Positions 25,603-34,785 of a DNA stretch of 64,000 bases are shown piece after piece. Location: assembly GCF_910593785.1 (NCBI RefSeq), contig NZ_CAJVAP010000011.1, forward strand, positions 36,877-100,876, given 5' to 3'. Under the pieces are notes generated by a model that was not told where the DNA came from, made no database searches, and saw nothing but the letters and a program-made list of their open reading frames with translations. The DNA comes from Leucobacter soli. Its GTDB lineage: Bacteria > Actinomycetota > Actinomycetes > Actinomycetales > Microbacteriaceae. The first letter of the stretch is position 1. Each line of letters starts with the position of its first letter. Both the position numbers and the translations under genes were made by a program.

Positions 25603-26835
25603 CTACTCGGCCCGGAGCGCGTCGATCGGAGCGAGTCTGGCCGCGCGTGTCGCCGGGTAGACGCCGAAGACGACGCCGATGCCGACGGCCACGACGAGCG
25701 AGAGGACGACGGCGACGGGCGAGACGACGATCGAGCTGCCGATCACGCCCGGGAGCGCGAGCGCCGCTCCGATCCCGAGCACCGCGCCGACCAGACCGCC
25801 GGTGAGTCCGAGGATCGCGGCTTCGGTGAGGAACTGGCGGCGGATCGCCCACCCCGGGGCGCCGAGGGCCTTGCGCAGCCCGATCTCGCGCGTCCGCTCG
25901 GTCACCGAGACCAGCATGATGTTCATGACGCCGATGCCGCCGACGAGCAGCGACAGCGCGGCGATTCCGGTGAGCAGCACGGTCAGGGTCTGGTAGACGC
26001 TGGTGGCGGTCGAGACCAGAGCGTCCTGGCTGTCGATCGAGAAGTCGGCGCTGTCGGCGTCCGTGATTCCGTGCAGGTTCAGCAGCAGCTGGTTCGCCTG
26101 CTGGTATGCCGCGGAGAGCCGGTCGGTCGACGCCGCCTGCAGGTAGATCGTCGAAACGCTCTGGCTGGTCGTGCCGCCGATCAGCTGGTTCGCGGCTGTC
26201 GAGAGCGGGACGATGGCGATGTCGTCGAGGTTGCTCGAGGAGTCGGATCCTGCGCTCTCGAGCACGCCGATCACCTCGAACGTCTTGCCGTCGATGGCGA
26301 CCGCGGATCCGACGGCGCGCGGTGTGCCGAAGAGTTCCTCGGCGGTCTCCGATCCGAGCACCACGACCGCGGCGCCGGCCGCATCCTGCTCCTCGGTGAT
26401 GAACTCGCCCGAGGCGACTTCCCGGGAACGGACGTCGATCCAGCTCGCCGTCGTGCCGGTGACGGTGGTGGTCCAGTTCGTGTCGTTGGCCTCGAGCGAC
26501 AGGGACGTGGATTTCTCCGCCGCGACCGCGACGACATCGGGCGCCGCGATCCCGCTCTCGAGCGCCTCGGCATCCGCACGCGTCAGCGTGGTACCCGTGC
26601 CGAAGCCGCCGCGGGCCCCGTCGCTGCCGGTGCTCGATCCCGGGGAGACGATCAGCAGGTTGCTGCCGAGCGAGCTGATCTGCTCGCTCACGTCCTTCTG
26701 CGTGCCGAGGCCGAGGCCGACCGTGAGGATCACCGCCGCGATCCCGATCAGGATCCCGAGGACGGTGAGCAGCGAGCGCATCGTGTGCGCGCGCACCGCG
26801 GCCCAGCTCGAATGAAGTGTCTCGCTCCAGTTCAT
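25603..26835 (-). CDS. MacB-like ABC transporter permease
   Basis: 410 residues with the FtsX/MacB layout: one membrane segment near the N-terminus ([22 protein letters not shown]), a large extracytoplasmic domain of about 230 residues, then three membrane segments in the last 130 residues. [16 protein letters not shown] text ([14 protein letters not shown]) is the family signature before the third segment. It overlaps the ATPase stop by four bases. MacB proteins act as mechanotransmitters rather than classical channels, moving peptides or drugs with an adaptor. Confidence 0.93.
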   Translation of the reverse strand: MNWSETLHSSWAAVRAHTMRSLLTVLGILIGIAAVILTVGLGLGTQKDVSEQISSLGSNLLIVSPGSSTGSDGARGGFGTGTTLTRADAEALESGIAAPDVVAVAAEKSTSLSLEANDTNWTTTVTGTTASWIDVRSREVASGEFITEEQDAAGAAVVVLGSETAEELFGTPRAVGSAVAIDGKTFEVIGVLESAGSDSSSNLDDIAIVPLSTAANQLIGGTTSQSVSTIYLQAASTDRLSAAYQQANQLLLNLHGITDADSADFSIDSQDALVSTATSVYQTLTVLLTGIAALSLLVGGIGVMNIMLVSVTERTREIGLRKALGAPGWAIRRQFLTEAAILGLTGGLVGAVLGIGAALALPGVIGSSIVVSPVAVVLSLVVAVGIGVVFGVYPATRAARLAPIDALRAE

Positions 26836-27590
26836 CGGCGGGTCGCCTCGTCTCGGTCGATCACGCCGTCGCGCACCCAGACGATCCGCTCGGCGCGCGC
26901 TCCGACCTCCTGCTCGTGGGTGATGAGAACGATGGTGCGTCCGGCCGCGTGGAGCTCGTCGAACAGTGCGAGCACCTCCTCCGTCGACGTGGTGTCGAGG
27001 TTGCCCGTGGGCTCATCCGCCAGGAGCATGGTCGGCTCGGTGACGAGTGCGCGAGCGACGGCCACGCGCTGCTGCTGGCCGCCGGAGAGCTCTCCCGGCC
27101 GGTTGTCCAGGCGATCCCCGAGCCCGACCTTCGTCAGCGCCACGGCGGCGCGTTCGCGACGCTCGGCGAGCGGGACGCGGCCGTACATGAGCGGGAGCGC
27201 GACGTTCTGCCACGCGGTCAGCTCGGGCAGCAGGTGGAACTGCTGGAAGACGAAGCCGATCTTCTGGTTGCGGATCACGGCGAGCTCGTCGTCCCGGAGC
27301 TCCTCGACATCGACGCCGTCGAGGCGGTAGCTCCCGCTCGTGAGCGTGTCGAGGCAGCCGAGCGCGTTCATCAGCGTGGACTTGCCGGAGCCCGAGGGGC
27401 CCATGATGGCCGCGTACTCTCCCGCCTGGATGCCGAAGTCGATGCCGCGCAACGCTTCGAACTCGATGTCGCCGGAGCGGTAGGTCTTGCGCGCGCCGGT
27501 CAGCTCGATGACCGGATCGCCGGTTCGCCGCGCCGCGCCCGTCGCCATCGATGCCTCGGATGCCTCGTGCAGTATCACCGCGCCGCTCAC
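26832..27590 (-). CDS. MacB/LolD-like ABC transporter ATP-binding protein
   Basis: 252 residues. Walker [10 protein letters not shown] (about 62-70), Q-loop [17 protein letters not shown], signature [15 protein letters not shown], Walker [12 protein letters not shown], and a switch His in LITHEQEV. The QFHLLP/NV text places it in the MacB/LolD clade. It starts at a GTG that overlaps the stop of the first adaptor by four bases, and its stop overlaps the permease start, so adaptor, ATPase and permease are translationally chained. Confidence 0.95.
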   Translation of the reverse strand: MSGAVILHEASEASMATGAARRTGDPVIELTGARKTYRSGDIEFEALRGIDFGIQAGEYAAIMGPSGSGKSTLMNALGCLDTLTSGSYRLDGVDVEELRDDELAVIRNQKIGFVFQQFHLLPELTAWQNVALPLMYGRVPLAERRERAAVALTKVGLGDRLDNRPGELSGGQQQRVAVARALVTEPTMLLADEPTGNLDTTSTEEVLALFDELHAAGRTIVLITHEQEVGARAERIVWVRDGVIDRDEATRR

Positions 27591-28852
27591 TGCGGACCGC
27601 CGCTCGGGAAGCCGCCTCGGCCTCCGGAGTCCGGGATCTGCCCGCCGCCCGCTGCGCCGGCGCCGTTCCCGCCACCGCCCGTATTCCCCTCGCCGGGCGT
27701 GAACACGGTCACCAGCACCTGGTCACCCTCGGCGAGACCGTCGGTGATCTCGGTCAGCGTGCCGGAGACCTCGCCCACGGTCACGGGCTGCTCGGCCTCG
27801 CCGCCGCCCGCATCGATCAGGGTGACGGTCGTCGTGCCGTCCTCGGAGGTCGTGATGGCCGCGCTCGGAACGGTCAGCACATCGGTGCGGCGCTCGTAGA
27901 CGATGGTCGCCGTCACCGAGGTGCCGTCGAAGAGCCTCTCGGTCTCGCCCGTGATCTCGATCTCGACCGGGAACGCCGCGGTGCCCGACGTGGTGGAGGG
28001 GAGCTTGCCGACCTCGCTCACCACCCCGAACAGCGGCGTGCCGTCCGCGGTCTCGAGCTCCACCTGGTCGCCGGTCTCGATCAGCCCGATCTCGGTTTCG
28101 CCGACGCTCACCGATACGCTCCAGGCGTCGGTGCCGACGATCGTGAACGGGGACGACGAGGTGCCGGATGACGAGGTGCCGGACGAGGAAGAACTCGTGG
28201 TGGACCCCGTCGCACCAGGAGTGCCGGAACCCGAGCCCGACCCCGATCCTGAGCCCGATCCTGCGCTGCTCGAGGACCCGTTCGATCCGGTGACGACGTC
28301 CCCGACCGCCAGGTCGGACGCAGTGATGAGGCCGGCAACGGGTGCGCGCAGCACGACTCCGTCGACGGCTTCCTCGGCGTCGGCGACGCTCTGCTCCGCA
28401 ACGGCAACCGCCGATTCGCGGGCGGAGATCCTTGCGTCGGAGGCCGTGGTGCCGTCAGCGGAGTCCTGCTCGCCGGCCAGGTCCGCCTCGGCCTCGGCGA
28501 GGTCGGCGCGCGCCTGCAGCAGGTTCGCCCGCACCTGCAGGGAGTCGACCTTTGCGAGCTTCTGCCCTTCCTTCACGGTGTCGCCGGCTTCGACGTAGAC
28601 CTTCGTGACGGTACCGGAAGCGACGAACCCCGCTTCCTCCTGCACCGTCGGGGTGAGCGCGCCGGTCGCTTCGACGGTCTTCTCCATCGTCTCGAGGCCG
28701 GCCGTGACGGTCCGAGTGGTCGGTGCCGCCTCGGCGCTCTGACGCGTGGTCGACCAGACGATCGCGCTCGTGCCGCCGCCGATGAGCAGCACCGCGACGA
28801 CCCCGAGGATCACCCAGGTGCGACGCGTCAGCCGGCCCAGGCGCTTCCTCAT
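27587..28852 (-). CDS. HlyD/MacA-like adaptor protein of the ABC export operon (first copy)
   Basis: About 421 residues if it starts at ATG 28852 (MRKRLGRLTRR, then hydrophobic TWVILGVVAVLLIGGG). The lipoyl halves (GTVTKVYVEAGDTVKEGQKLAKVDS and RAPVAGLITASDLAVGDVV) enclose a short helical hairpin; Ser/Gly-rich spacers and a Gly-rich tail ([12 protein letters not shown]) follow. The start is uncertain: no Shine-Dalgarno is visible before 28852, a 41-codon frame with a strong AGGAGG ends in an overlapping ATGA there, and the adaptor frame itself stays open upstream to a TTG at 29008, with natural-looking acidic sequence in between. Confidence 0.85.
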   Translation of the reverse strand: MRKRLGRLTRRTWVILGVVAVLLIGGGTSAIVWSTTRQSAEAAPTTRTVTAGLETMEKTVEATGALTPTVQEEAGFVASGTVTKVYVEAGDTVKEGQKLAKVDSLQVRANLLQARADLAEAEADLAGEQDSADGTTASDARISARESAVAVAEQSVADAEEAVDGVVLRAPVAGLITASDLAVGDVVTGSNGSSSSAGSGSGSGSGSGSGTPGATGSTTSSSSSGTSSSGTSSSPFTIVGTDAWSVSVSVGETEIGLIETGDQVELETADGTPLFGVVSEVGKLPSTTSGTAAFPVEIEITGETERLFDGTSVTATIVYERRTDVLTVPSAAITTSEDGTTTVTLIDAGGGEAEQPVTVGEVSGTLTEITDGLAEGDQVLVTVFTPGEGNTGGGGNGAGAAGGGQIPDSGGRGGFPSGGPQ

Positions 28853-29112
28853 CGGGCAGGCCGCTTCTGCGAGCGCGCGATCGAGCTCGCCGTATGCGGC
28901 GTGCTCGTCGGTCGGGTATGCAGGGCGGTCCGCGGAAGGGTCCGCGGGAGGGGCGACGTGCTGGATCTGGCCATGACATCCACCCTCCTCGTCCGAGGCG
29001 CAGCGCAACAGCTCCCGAGGGTGTATTTCCGCCTACTCCCCTGGGAGTACGAGCGGACGATGGAGGAGCGCGGCGCGGCCGCGCTGTACGGGAGCGGCAC
29101 CGGAGAGTAGAG

Positions 29113-29142
29113 TATTTTTCACAGCCAATACTGTAAAAAATA
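29113..29142. promoter_or_regulatory. AT-rich operator between export operon and osmC
   Basis: TATTTTTCACAG (29113-29124) and CTGTAAAAAATA (29131-29142) are inverted with 11 of 12 matches and a 6-bp spacer. TANNNT hexamers overlap it on both strands (TACTGT 29129-29134 forward, TACAGT reverse), so it may control both divergent units. The wider gene-free stretch 28975-29182 shows nothing else. Confidence 0.65.
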
Positions 29143-29182
29143 GGGTCGCCGGGCCGGCGATCATTCGCTCGAAGGAGGAGAC

Positions 29183-29623
29183 ATGAGCATCGCGACGCGC
29201 GCGGCGACGACCGTCTGGGACGGGGATCTCGAATCGGGGAACGGCACGTTCGCGGACACCAGCAGCGGGGTCCTCGACGGGCAACGGGTCACGTGGGGCT
29301 CGCGCACCGTGGCGCCGGCCGGCAAGTCCAGCCCGGAGGAGCTGCTCGCAGCGGCCCACTCATCGTGCTTCTCGATGGCGCTCGCGCTGACGCTCGGTCA
29401 GCATCAGTCGCCTCCCGAACGCCTCGAGGTCGGCGCCGAGGTCGCGCTCGACGAGGTGGACGGCGTGCCGACCATCGCGACCTCGAAGATCACCGTGCGA
29501 GGCACCGTGCCCGGGCTCGACGCCGCAGCCTTCGCGGGCATCGTCGACGAGGCGGCCGGCCTCTGCCCGGTGTCCCGGCTGTTCGCCGGCGCCGAGATCA
29601 CGGTGGACGCGCAGCTCGTGTGA
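29183..29623 (+). CDS. osmC: OsmC/Ohr family peroxiredoxin
   Basis: 146 residues, preceded by GGAGGAG. Reactive cysteines are Cys62 (AAAHSSCFSMAL) and Cys127 (AAGLCPVSRLF), spaced as in OsmC proteins, which reduce organic hydroperoxides using thiols (lipoyl or mycothiol-type systems). Sequence start, MSIATRAATTVWDGDL, is of the OsmC rather than Ohr subgroup. It stands alone and has the AT-rich palindrome 40 bp upstream, so it is likely induced under a specific stress. Confidence 0.94.
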   Translation: MSIATRAATTVWDGDLESGNGTFADTSSGVLDGQRVTWGSRTVAPAGKSSPEELLAAAHSSCFSMALALTLGQHQSPPERLEVGAEVALDEVDGVPTIATSKITVRGTVPGLDAAAFAGIVDEAAGLCPVSRLFAGAEITVDAQLV

Positions 29624-29668
29624 GCCTTCGCGGCGGCGGGGCTCGACCGGAACGGCGCGCCGACAGGT

Positions 29669-31027
29669 TCAGATCTGCAGGATCGCCTTGGCGATCAGGA
29701 AGTAGATCACGAGCCCGGACGCATCGACGAAGGTGGTGATGAACGGATTGGAGAACACGGCCGGGTCGACGCGCAGCACCCGGGCGATCATCGGCATGAT
29801 CCCGCCGATCGTCGCCGCCATCGAGCACACGGCGAGCAGCGTGAGCCCGATCACCGAGCCGATCCGCGGATCGTAGACCACGGCGGTGATCCCTCCGCCG
29901 AGCAGCCCGAGGAGCGAGCCCAGAGCGATGCCGACGCCGAGCTCTCTGGCCAGCACCCGGCCGAGATCGCGCGGCCTCACGTCGCCGAGCGCGAGCGCGC
30001 GGGTCACCGTCGTCGCGGCCTGGTTACCGGTGTTGCCGCCGGTTCCGATGAGGAGCGGCACGAAGAGCGCCAGCACCGTCACCTGCTCCAGGGTTGCCTC
30101 GAATACGGACAGCACCTGCACGGTGAGCGTCGCCCCCACCGCGAGCACCAGCAGCCAGACGATGCGCGAGGCGACCAGCGAGCGCACGGGAGTCGCGAAA
30201 TAGGGCCGACGCAGCGGCTCGACGCCGCCCTGGCGCGCCGCATCCTCGGTCTCTTCGAGCTCGAGGATCTTGACGGCGTCGTCGATGGTGAGCATGCCGA
30301 CGAGCCGCGCCTCCTTGTCGACGACCGGGACGGCGAGCAGCCGCATCCCGGTGCAGACGCGAGCGGCCTCCTCCGCGTCCCGGTACGCGGTGACGACCTG
30401 CGCGGGTCGCATGACGTCCGTCACGATCGCATCCGGGTCGGCGCGGAGAAGATCGCGCAGGCTCACGACGCCCACGACGACGCGGCCGCCGTCCAGGACC
30501 GGCAGGGTGTACACGGTCTCCGCCTCGTCGAGCCGATCCTGCACGCGGCGCAGCGCCTCGGCGACGCGGGATGCCGCACGGATCGAGACGTATTCCGGCG
30601 TCATGCGCCGCCCCACCGAGTCCTTGGGGTAGCCCAGTACTCCGGCGGTGAGCTGTCGTTCCTTCTCGGACAGCCCCTGCAGCAGCCTCGGCGCGATGGC
30701 CGCGGGAAGCTCGTCGAGCAGCCAGACCCGGTCGTCCGGGTCGAGATCGATGAAGATCGCTGCGACCTCCGAGTCCTGCAGCCCGCGGATGAGGTCGCTC
30801 TGGATCCCCGGCGAGAGCCTCTCGAACAGGTCGATCGCGCGCTCCTTCGGGAGGAGCCGATAGACGACCGCCCGCTGCGTCAGCGGGAGCCGTTCGAACA
30901 GGGCGGTCATCTGCTCCGCGGTCGCGGGTGCGACCGCCTCGACCACCGCCGCGAGGTCTCCGTCGTCGATCCGATCCTGGATCGCGTGGAGCAGTTCGTC
31001 GAGATCCGCGAACGGGATGCTGTTCAT
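29669..31027 (-). CDS. mgtE: Magnesium transporter MgtE
   Basis: 452 residues from ATG 31027. The MgtE N domain (superhelical, about 1-125, with LLPKERAIDLFERLS), two CBS domains (about 130-255) and five membrane helices (about 280-450) are all present. Key text in the pore region includes GTGGNTGNQAATTVTRALALG and VFSNPFITTFVDASGLVIYF, matching the Mg2+-selective MgtE pore. Cytoplasmic domains sense Mg2+ and close the channel. A TATAGT hexamer at 31084-31089 (minus strand) is a likely -10 box; in-frame GTG codons upstream leave the exact start open. Confidence 0.95.
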   Translation of the reverse strand: MNSIPFADLDELLHAIQDRIDDGDLAAVVEAVAPATAEQMTALFERLPLTQRAVVYRLLPKERAIDLFERLSPGIQSDLIRGLQDSEVAAIFIDLDPDDRVWLLDELPAAIAPRLLQGLSEKERQLTAGVLGYPKDSVGRRMTPEYVSIRAASRVAEALRRVQDRLDEAETVYTLPVLDGGRVVVGVVSLRDLLRADPDAIVTDVMRPAQVVTAYRDAEEAARVCTGMRLLAVPVVDKEARLVGMLTIDDAVKILELEETEDAARQGGVEPLRRPYFATPVRSLVASRIVWLLVLAVGATLTVQVLSVFEATLEQVTVLALFVPLLIGTGGNTGNQAATTVTRALALGDVRPRDLGRVLARELGVGIALGSLLGLLGGGITAVVYDPRIGSVIGLTLLAVCSMAATIGGIMPMIARVLRVDPAVFSNPFITTFVDASGLVIYFLIAKAILQI

Positions 31028-31180
31028 CTGATCGACCCTCGCTCTCACCTGCCTTTTCGGGCTCGCTTGCACGACCGACCCCACACTATAGCCCGGGTCG
31101 GAGGGGTGCCGCCCACGATGCTCATGGCCGGCGGTGCTCATGACCGGCGCTGCTCGCGCCCGCCGGCTCCAGCGGGAGAG

Positions 31181-31220
31181 GCTCGAACCCTCCGCCGAAG
31201 AAGAGAGGCCGGGTTCGAGC
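31181..31220 (-). terminator. Hairpin downstream of tRNA-Arg, made of T-loop-like sequence
   Basis: GCTCGAACCC (31181-31190) and GGGTTCGAGC (31211-31220) are exact complements 20 bp apart, starting 14 bp past the tRNA 3' end. Both arms contain the T-loop octamer GGTTCGAG, so it may be derived from duplicated tRNA sequence. Confidence 0.5.
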
Positions 31221-31233
31221 TCCGCCGCTCCGG

Positions 31234-31307
31234 TGCCCCCAGCAGGACTCGAACCTGCGACATCGGGATTAGAAGGCCCGCGCTCTATCCAGCTGAGCTA
31301 TGGAGGC
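31234..31307 (-). tRNA. tRNA-Arg (anticodon TCT)
   Basis: 74-nt cloverleaf on the minus strand: acceptor GCCTCCA paired with TGGGGGC (one G-T), D arm GCTC/GAGC, anticodon loop CTTCTAA giving TCT (reads AGA), T arm GCAGG-TTCGAGT-CCTGC, discriminator A. The 31-39 pair at the anticodon loop is C/T. CCA is not encoded. AGA is rare in this GC-rich genome. Confidence 0.96.
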
Positions 31308-31341
31308 GACACACCGAGCGTACACTGCGCGGTGCGGTCGG

Positions 31342-32355
31342 TTACGCCAGGCGACGCGCGGGCGACACCGTGTAGGTGTCCTCGGGATCCGAGTAGACCA
31401 CCTCGCCGAGCGCGGCGTCGATCGCGGCGAGCGTTCCCGCGTCGAGCGTGACACCCGATGCCTTGACGGTGTCGGCGAGCTGCTCCGGCCGCGAGGCGCC
31501 GACCAGCGCGGCGGCGATGTTCGGGTTCTGCAGCACCCAGGCGATCGCCAGCTGCGGCAGGGTCAGGCCGACCTCCGCTGCGATCGGCGCGAGCCGCTGC
31601 ACGGCCTCCAGCACCTCGTCGCGCAGGAACTTCTCGATGAAGTGCGCACCGCTTTTCTCATCGGTCGCCCGCGAGCCGGCGGGCACCGGTCGCCCCGGCA
31701 GGTACTTGCCGGAGAGCACGCCCTGCGCCATCGGCGACCACACGATCTGCGAGATCCCGAGCTCCTCGGAGGTCGGGACGACCTTCCCCTCGATCACCCG
31801 CCACAGCATCGAGTACTGCGGCTGATTCGAGATGAGCTGGAAGCCGAGCTGCTGCGCCAGGGCATGCCCCTCGCGCAGTTGCTCCGCGGTCCACTCCGAG
31901 ACTCCGATGTAGAGCGCCTTGCCCTGGCGGACGACATCGGCGAAGGCCTGCATCGTCTCCTCGAGCGGGGTCTCGTGATCGTAGCGGTGAGCCTGGTAGA
32001 GCTCGACATAGTCGGTGCCGAGTCGGCGCAGCGAACCGTTGATCGACTCGAAGATGTGCTTGCGGCTGAGCCCCGTATCGTTCGGTCCCTTCGGTCCGAC
32101 CGGGAAGTACACCTTGGTGAAGATCTCGAGGCCCTCGCGCCGCTGCCCGGCGAGCGCGCGGCCCAGCACGGATTCCGCCGCGGTGTTCGCGTAGACGTCG
32201 GCCGTGTCGAACGTGGTGATCCCGGCATCGAGCGCCGCTTGGACGGTCGCGATCGCCGCATCGTCGGAGACCTGCGAGGCGTGGGTGACCCAGTTGCCGA
32301 GAGTGATCTCCGAGATCTTGAGACCGCTGTTTCCGAGATATCGATACTGCACCAT
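31342..32355 (-). CDS. Aldo/keto reductase, Kv-channel beta-subunit-like
   Basis: 337 residues: MVQYRYLGNSGLKISEITLG, TFDTADVYANTAAESVLGRAL, IFTKVYFPVG and YQAHRYDHETPLEETMQAF are typical of the AKR6/YghZ-like group, which reduce aldehydes with NADPH. LDAGTLAAIDAALGE near the end is a family-typical C-terminus. It is divergent from ppk2, 136 bp away, and lies right beside the tRNA gene. The substrate is unknown. Confidence 0.92.
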   Translation of the reverse strand: MVQYRYLGNSGLKISEITLGNWVTHASQVSDDAAIATVQAALDAGITTFDTADVYANTAAESVLGRALAGQRREGLEIFTKVYFPVGPKGPNDTGLSRKHIFESINGSLRRLGTDYVELYQAHRYDHETPLEETMQAFADVVRQGKALYIGVSEWTAEQLREGHALAQQLGFQLISNQPQYSMLWRVIEGKVVPTSEELGISQIVWSPMAQGVLSGKYLPGRPVPAGSRATDEKSGAHFIEKFLRDEVLEAVQRLAPIAAEVGLTLPQLAIAWVLQNPNIAAALVGASRPEQLADTVKASGVTLDAGTLAAIDAALGEVVYSDPEDTYTVSPARRLA

Positions 32356-32491
32356 GGCCCCAGCCTACGCCTCCCACACCCTGCCGCGCGGCGCCACCTG
32401 TGCCCCGGGCGGCAGCGCTACCGGGCCGTAGGATGAGGCCGAACGGGCACGAACGCACTCCCCGATCGCCCGGGCAGCGAAGGAGCACACC

Positions 32492-33373
32492 ATGGCGAAA
32501 CCGGCACCGGCCTTCTGGAACGCCGAACCGCAGGGCCTGCTCCGCGCCGGCCCCGGCTTCGAACTGCGGGACGTGGATCCCGACGCGACCCCCGGCGCGA
32601 CTGCGGACAAGACTGCCGGCGCAGCCGAGCTCGCCCGGAGCGCGCAGGAGCTGCGCGAGCTGCAGGAGAAGCTCTTCGCGCAGAGCCGGCTCGGCGCGAA
32701 GGATCGCCTGCTCGTGGTGCTGCAGGCGATGGACGCGGCAGGCAAGGGCGGCGTCGTGAACCACGTCTTCGCGCTGCTCGAACCCTACGGACTCGCGCTC
32801 TCGGCGTTCAAGGCTCCGACGGCGGAGGAACGCGCGCATGACTTCCTCTGGCGGGTCGAGCCGCGCGTGCCCGGTCCCGGCCTGATCGGACTGTTCGACC
32901 GTTCCCACTACGAGGATGTGCTGATCCAGCGGGTACGGGGCCTCGCACCGCCCGAAGAGATCGAGCGGCGCTACGACGCGATCGCCGACTTCGAGCGGCG
33001 CATCGCCGACGACGGCGTCCGCATCGTCAAGATCGTGCTGCACGTCTCGCCCGAGGAGCAGGCGGAGCGCCTGCTCGATCGCCTGGCAGACCCGGACAAG
33101 CACTGGAAGTACAACCCGGGCGACGTGGACGAGCGGCTGCTGTGGCCCGAGTACATGAACGCCTTCCAGATCGCGATCGAGCGCACGAACGCACCGCACG
33201 CGCCCTGGTTCGTCGTGCCCGCGAATCGCAAGTGGTACGCCCGGGCGGCGGTGCAGCGGATCGTCATCTCGGAACTGCACCGCATCGGCCCGGAGTGGCC
33301 GGTCGCCGATTTCGATCCGGACGCCGAGCGGGCGCGGGTCGAGTCCTCGCTCGGACTGCGCTGGCCGGGCTGA
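32492..33373 (+). CDS. ppk2: Polyphosphate kinase 2 family protein
   Basis: 293 residues. PPK2 transfers phosphate between polyphosphate and nucleotides. Walker A is in QAMDAAGKGGVVNHV (about 75-90), Walker B in LIGLFDRSHYEDVL (about 130), and the lid contains RRYDAIADFERRIADDG; HWKYNPGDVDERLLWPEY and PWFVVPANRKWYARAAVQRIV complete the family signature. The about 290-residue single-domain length and N-terminal helix (AQELRELQEKLFAQSR) match the class I-III bacterial enzymes; direction of reaction cannot be assigned from sequence. Confidence 0.93.
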   Translation: MAKPAPAFWNAEPQGLLRAGPGFELRDVDPDATPGATADKTAGAAELARSAQELRELQEKLFAQSRLGAKDRLLVVLQAMDAAGKGGVVNHVFALLEPYGLALSAFKAPTAEERAHDFLWRVEPRVPGPGLIGLFDRSHYEDVLIQRVRGLAPPEEIERRYDAIADFERRIADDGVRIVKIVLHVSPEEQAERLLDRLADPDKHWKYNPGDVDERLLWPEYMNAFQIAIERTNAPHAPWFVVPANRKWYARAAVQRIVISELHRIGPEWPVADFDPDAERARVESSLGLRWPG

Positions 33374-33566
33374 TCGCTACCGGCGGGCTCGGAGCGAAGG
33401 AACGACTGCCCGCGGTGATCGAGGCGGCCGGGTCACTGGCGGAGGGCGTCGTGCAGGCGGGCCTCTCGCACGACGAAGCGGCGCGCGTGCACGGGGCCGT
33501 CCGGCCGTGATCTCGGCGAGCCCTGTCGCCGAATGGCGTGCCGGATCGCACGGATAGACTCGACGG

Positions 33567-34781
33567 GTGCCCGCCGCTCCCGAAGCCCGCCCCGAGCGGG
33601 TGAAGCTTCCGTTCGAGGTCTGGGCACTCGTCGCCGGAGGCTTCGCCGTCGCGCTCGGCTACGGTGTGGTCGCCCCGGCGATCCCGCAGTTCGCGCTCGA
33701 GTTCGGCGTGAACGCCTTCGCCGCCTCGGCGATCGTCAGCGCCTTCGCACTCATGCGCATCGTCGGCGCTCCCGTCGGCGGCTGGGTGGTCGGCAGGCTC
33801 GGCGAGCGGCGCACCTACACGATCGGCATCCTCATCGTCGCGGCCTCCACGGGTGCGGCGGCCTTCGCACTGGACTACGCGCAGCTCATCGTGCTGCGCG
33901 GCCTCGGAGGCGTGGGATCGGCGATGTTCACGGTCTCGGCGACCGCACTGCTGGTGAAGGTCAGCCCGCCCGATGCACGCGGCCGGGTGGCCAGCCTGAA
34001 CGCGGCCGGCTTCCTGCTCGGCAACCTGCTCGGCCCGGTCTTCGGCGGGCTCGTGGCGGCGTTCGGCCTCCGCGCACCGTTCATCTTCTACTTCTTCACC
34101 CTCGTCGTCGCGGCGATCATCGTCGCGGTCGCGCTGCGGAACTCCCCCTTCGCTGCGGTGAGGGCCGCGGGCGACGCCGACGACACCCTCTCGCTGGCAG
34201 CGGCGCTGCGGATCCCCCAGTACCGCTCGCTGCTGCTCTCGGTCTTCGCCTTCGGCTGGGTCGCCTTCGGCGTCCGCATCTCGGTGATCCCGATCTTCGT
34301 CGCGATCGCCTTCCAGGGGGATGCCGCGCAGGCGGCCTGGGTGCTCTCCGCGTACGCGGCCGGCAACGCGCTCCTGATCTTCCCCTCGGGCCGCTGGACC
34401 GACACGGTGGGCCGGCGCCCGCTGCTGATCACGGGCATGTCGATCCTGGCCGTGGCCTATTTCGCGTTCCCGGCCTCACCCGGCATGTGGGCTGCGATGG
34501 CCATCATGTTCGTCGCGGGCGCCGGGTCGGCCCTCGTGAACCCCGGCCAGCAGGCGGTGCTCGCCGATGTGCTCGCCCAGCGGCCGGGCGGCAACGTGGT
34601 CGCGGCGTATTCGATGGTGAGCGACCTCGGCGGGGTGCTCGGGCCGCTCGTCGCGGGCGCCGTGGTCGACCTCGCCGGCTTCGGCTGGGCGTTCGCGCTC
34701 TCGGCCGGGCTGCTGGTCGTGGCGATGATCGCCTGGGCCGCGGTCCCCGACTCGCGCCGGCTCGGGCCCGCCGCCCGCTGA
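33567..34781 (+). CDS. MFS transporter
   Basis: 404 residues with about 12 hydrophobic segments in two halves. Between TM2 and TM3 is GGWVVGRLGERRTYTIG, the MFS motif A, and its echo GRWTDTVGRRPLLITG lies in the second half. LRGLGGVGSAMFTVSATALLVKVSPPDARGRVASLNAAGFLLGNLLGP resembles drug-exporting MFS proteins of the DHA1 type (quoted in part). The GTG start is six bases after TAGACT (33555-33560), so it is probably leaderless. Substrate unknown. Confidence 0.9.
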   Translation: MPAAPEARPERVKLPFEVWALVAGGFAVALGYGVVAPAIPQFALEFGVNAFAASAIVSAFALMRIVGAPVGGWVVGRLGERRTYTIGILIVAASTGAAAFALDYAQLIVLRGLGGVGSAMFTVSATALLVKVSPPDARGRVASLNAAGFLLGNLLGPVFGGLVAAFGLRAPFIFYFFTLVVAAIIVAVALRNSPFAAVRAAGDADDTLSLAAALRIPQYRSLLLSVFAFGWVAFGVRISVIPIFVAIAFQGDAAQAAWVLSAYAAGNALLIFPSGRWTDTVGRRPLLITGMSILAVAYFAFPASPGMWAAMAIMFVAGAGSALVNPGQQAVLADVLAQRPGGNVVAAYSMVSDLGGVLGPLVAGAVVDLAGFGWAFALSAGLLVVAMIAWAAVPDSRRLGPAAR

Positions 34782-34785
34782 GCCC

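Noticed and set aside
31028..31180. Magnesium riboswitch (M-box or ykoK) before mgtE
   Set aside because: The leader is short, and I could not find the conserved M-box stems.
33374..33510. Open stretch after ppk2 (VIEAAGSLAEGVVQAGLSHDEAARVHGAV)
   Set aside because: Natural-looking helix, but there is no clear start or ribosome site and it is under 50 codons; could be a remnant, not enough to call.
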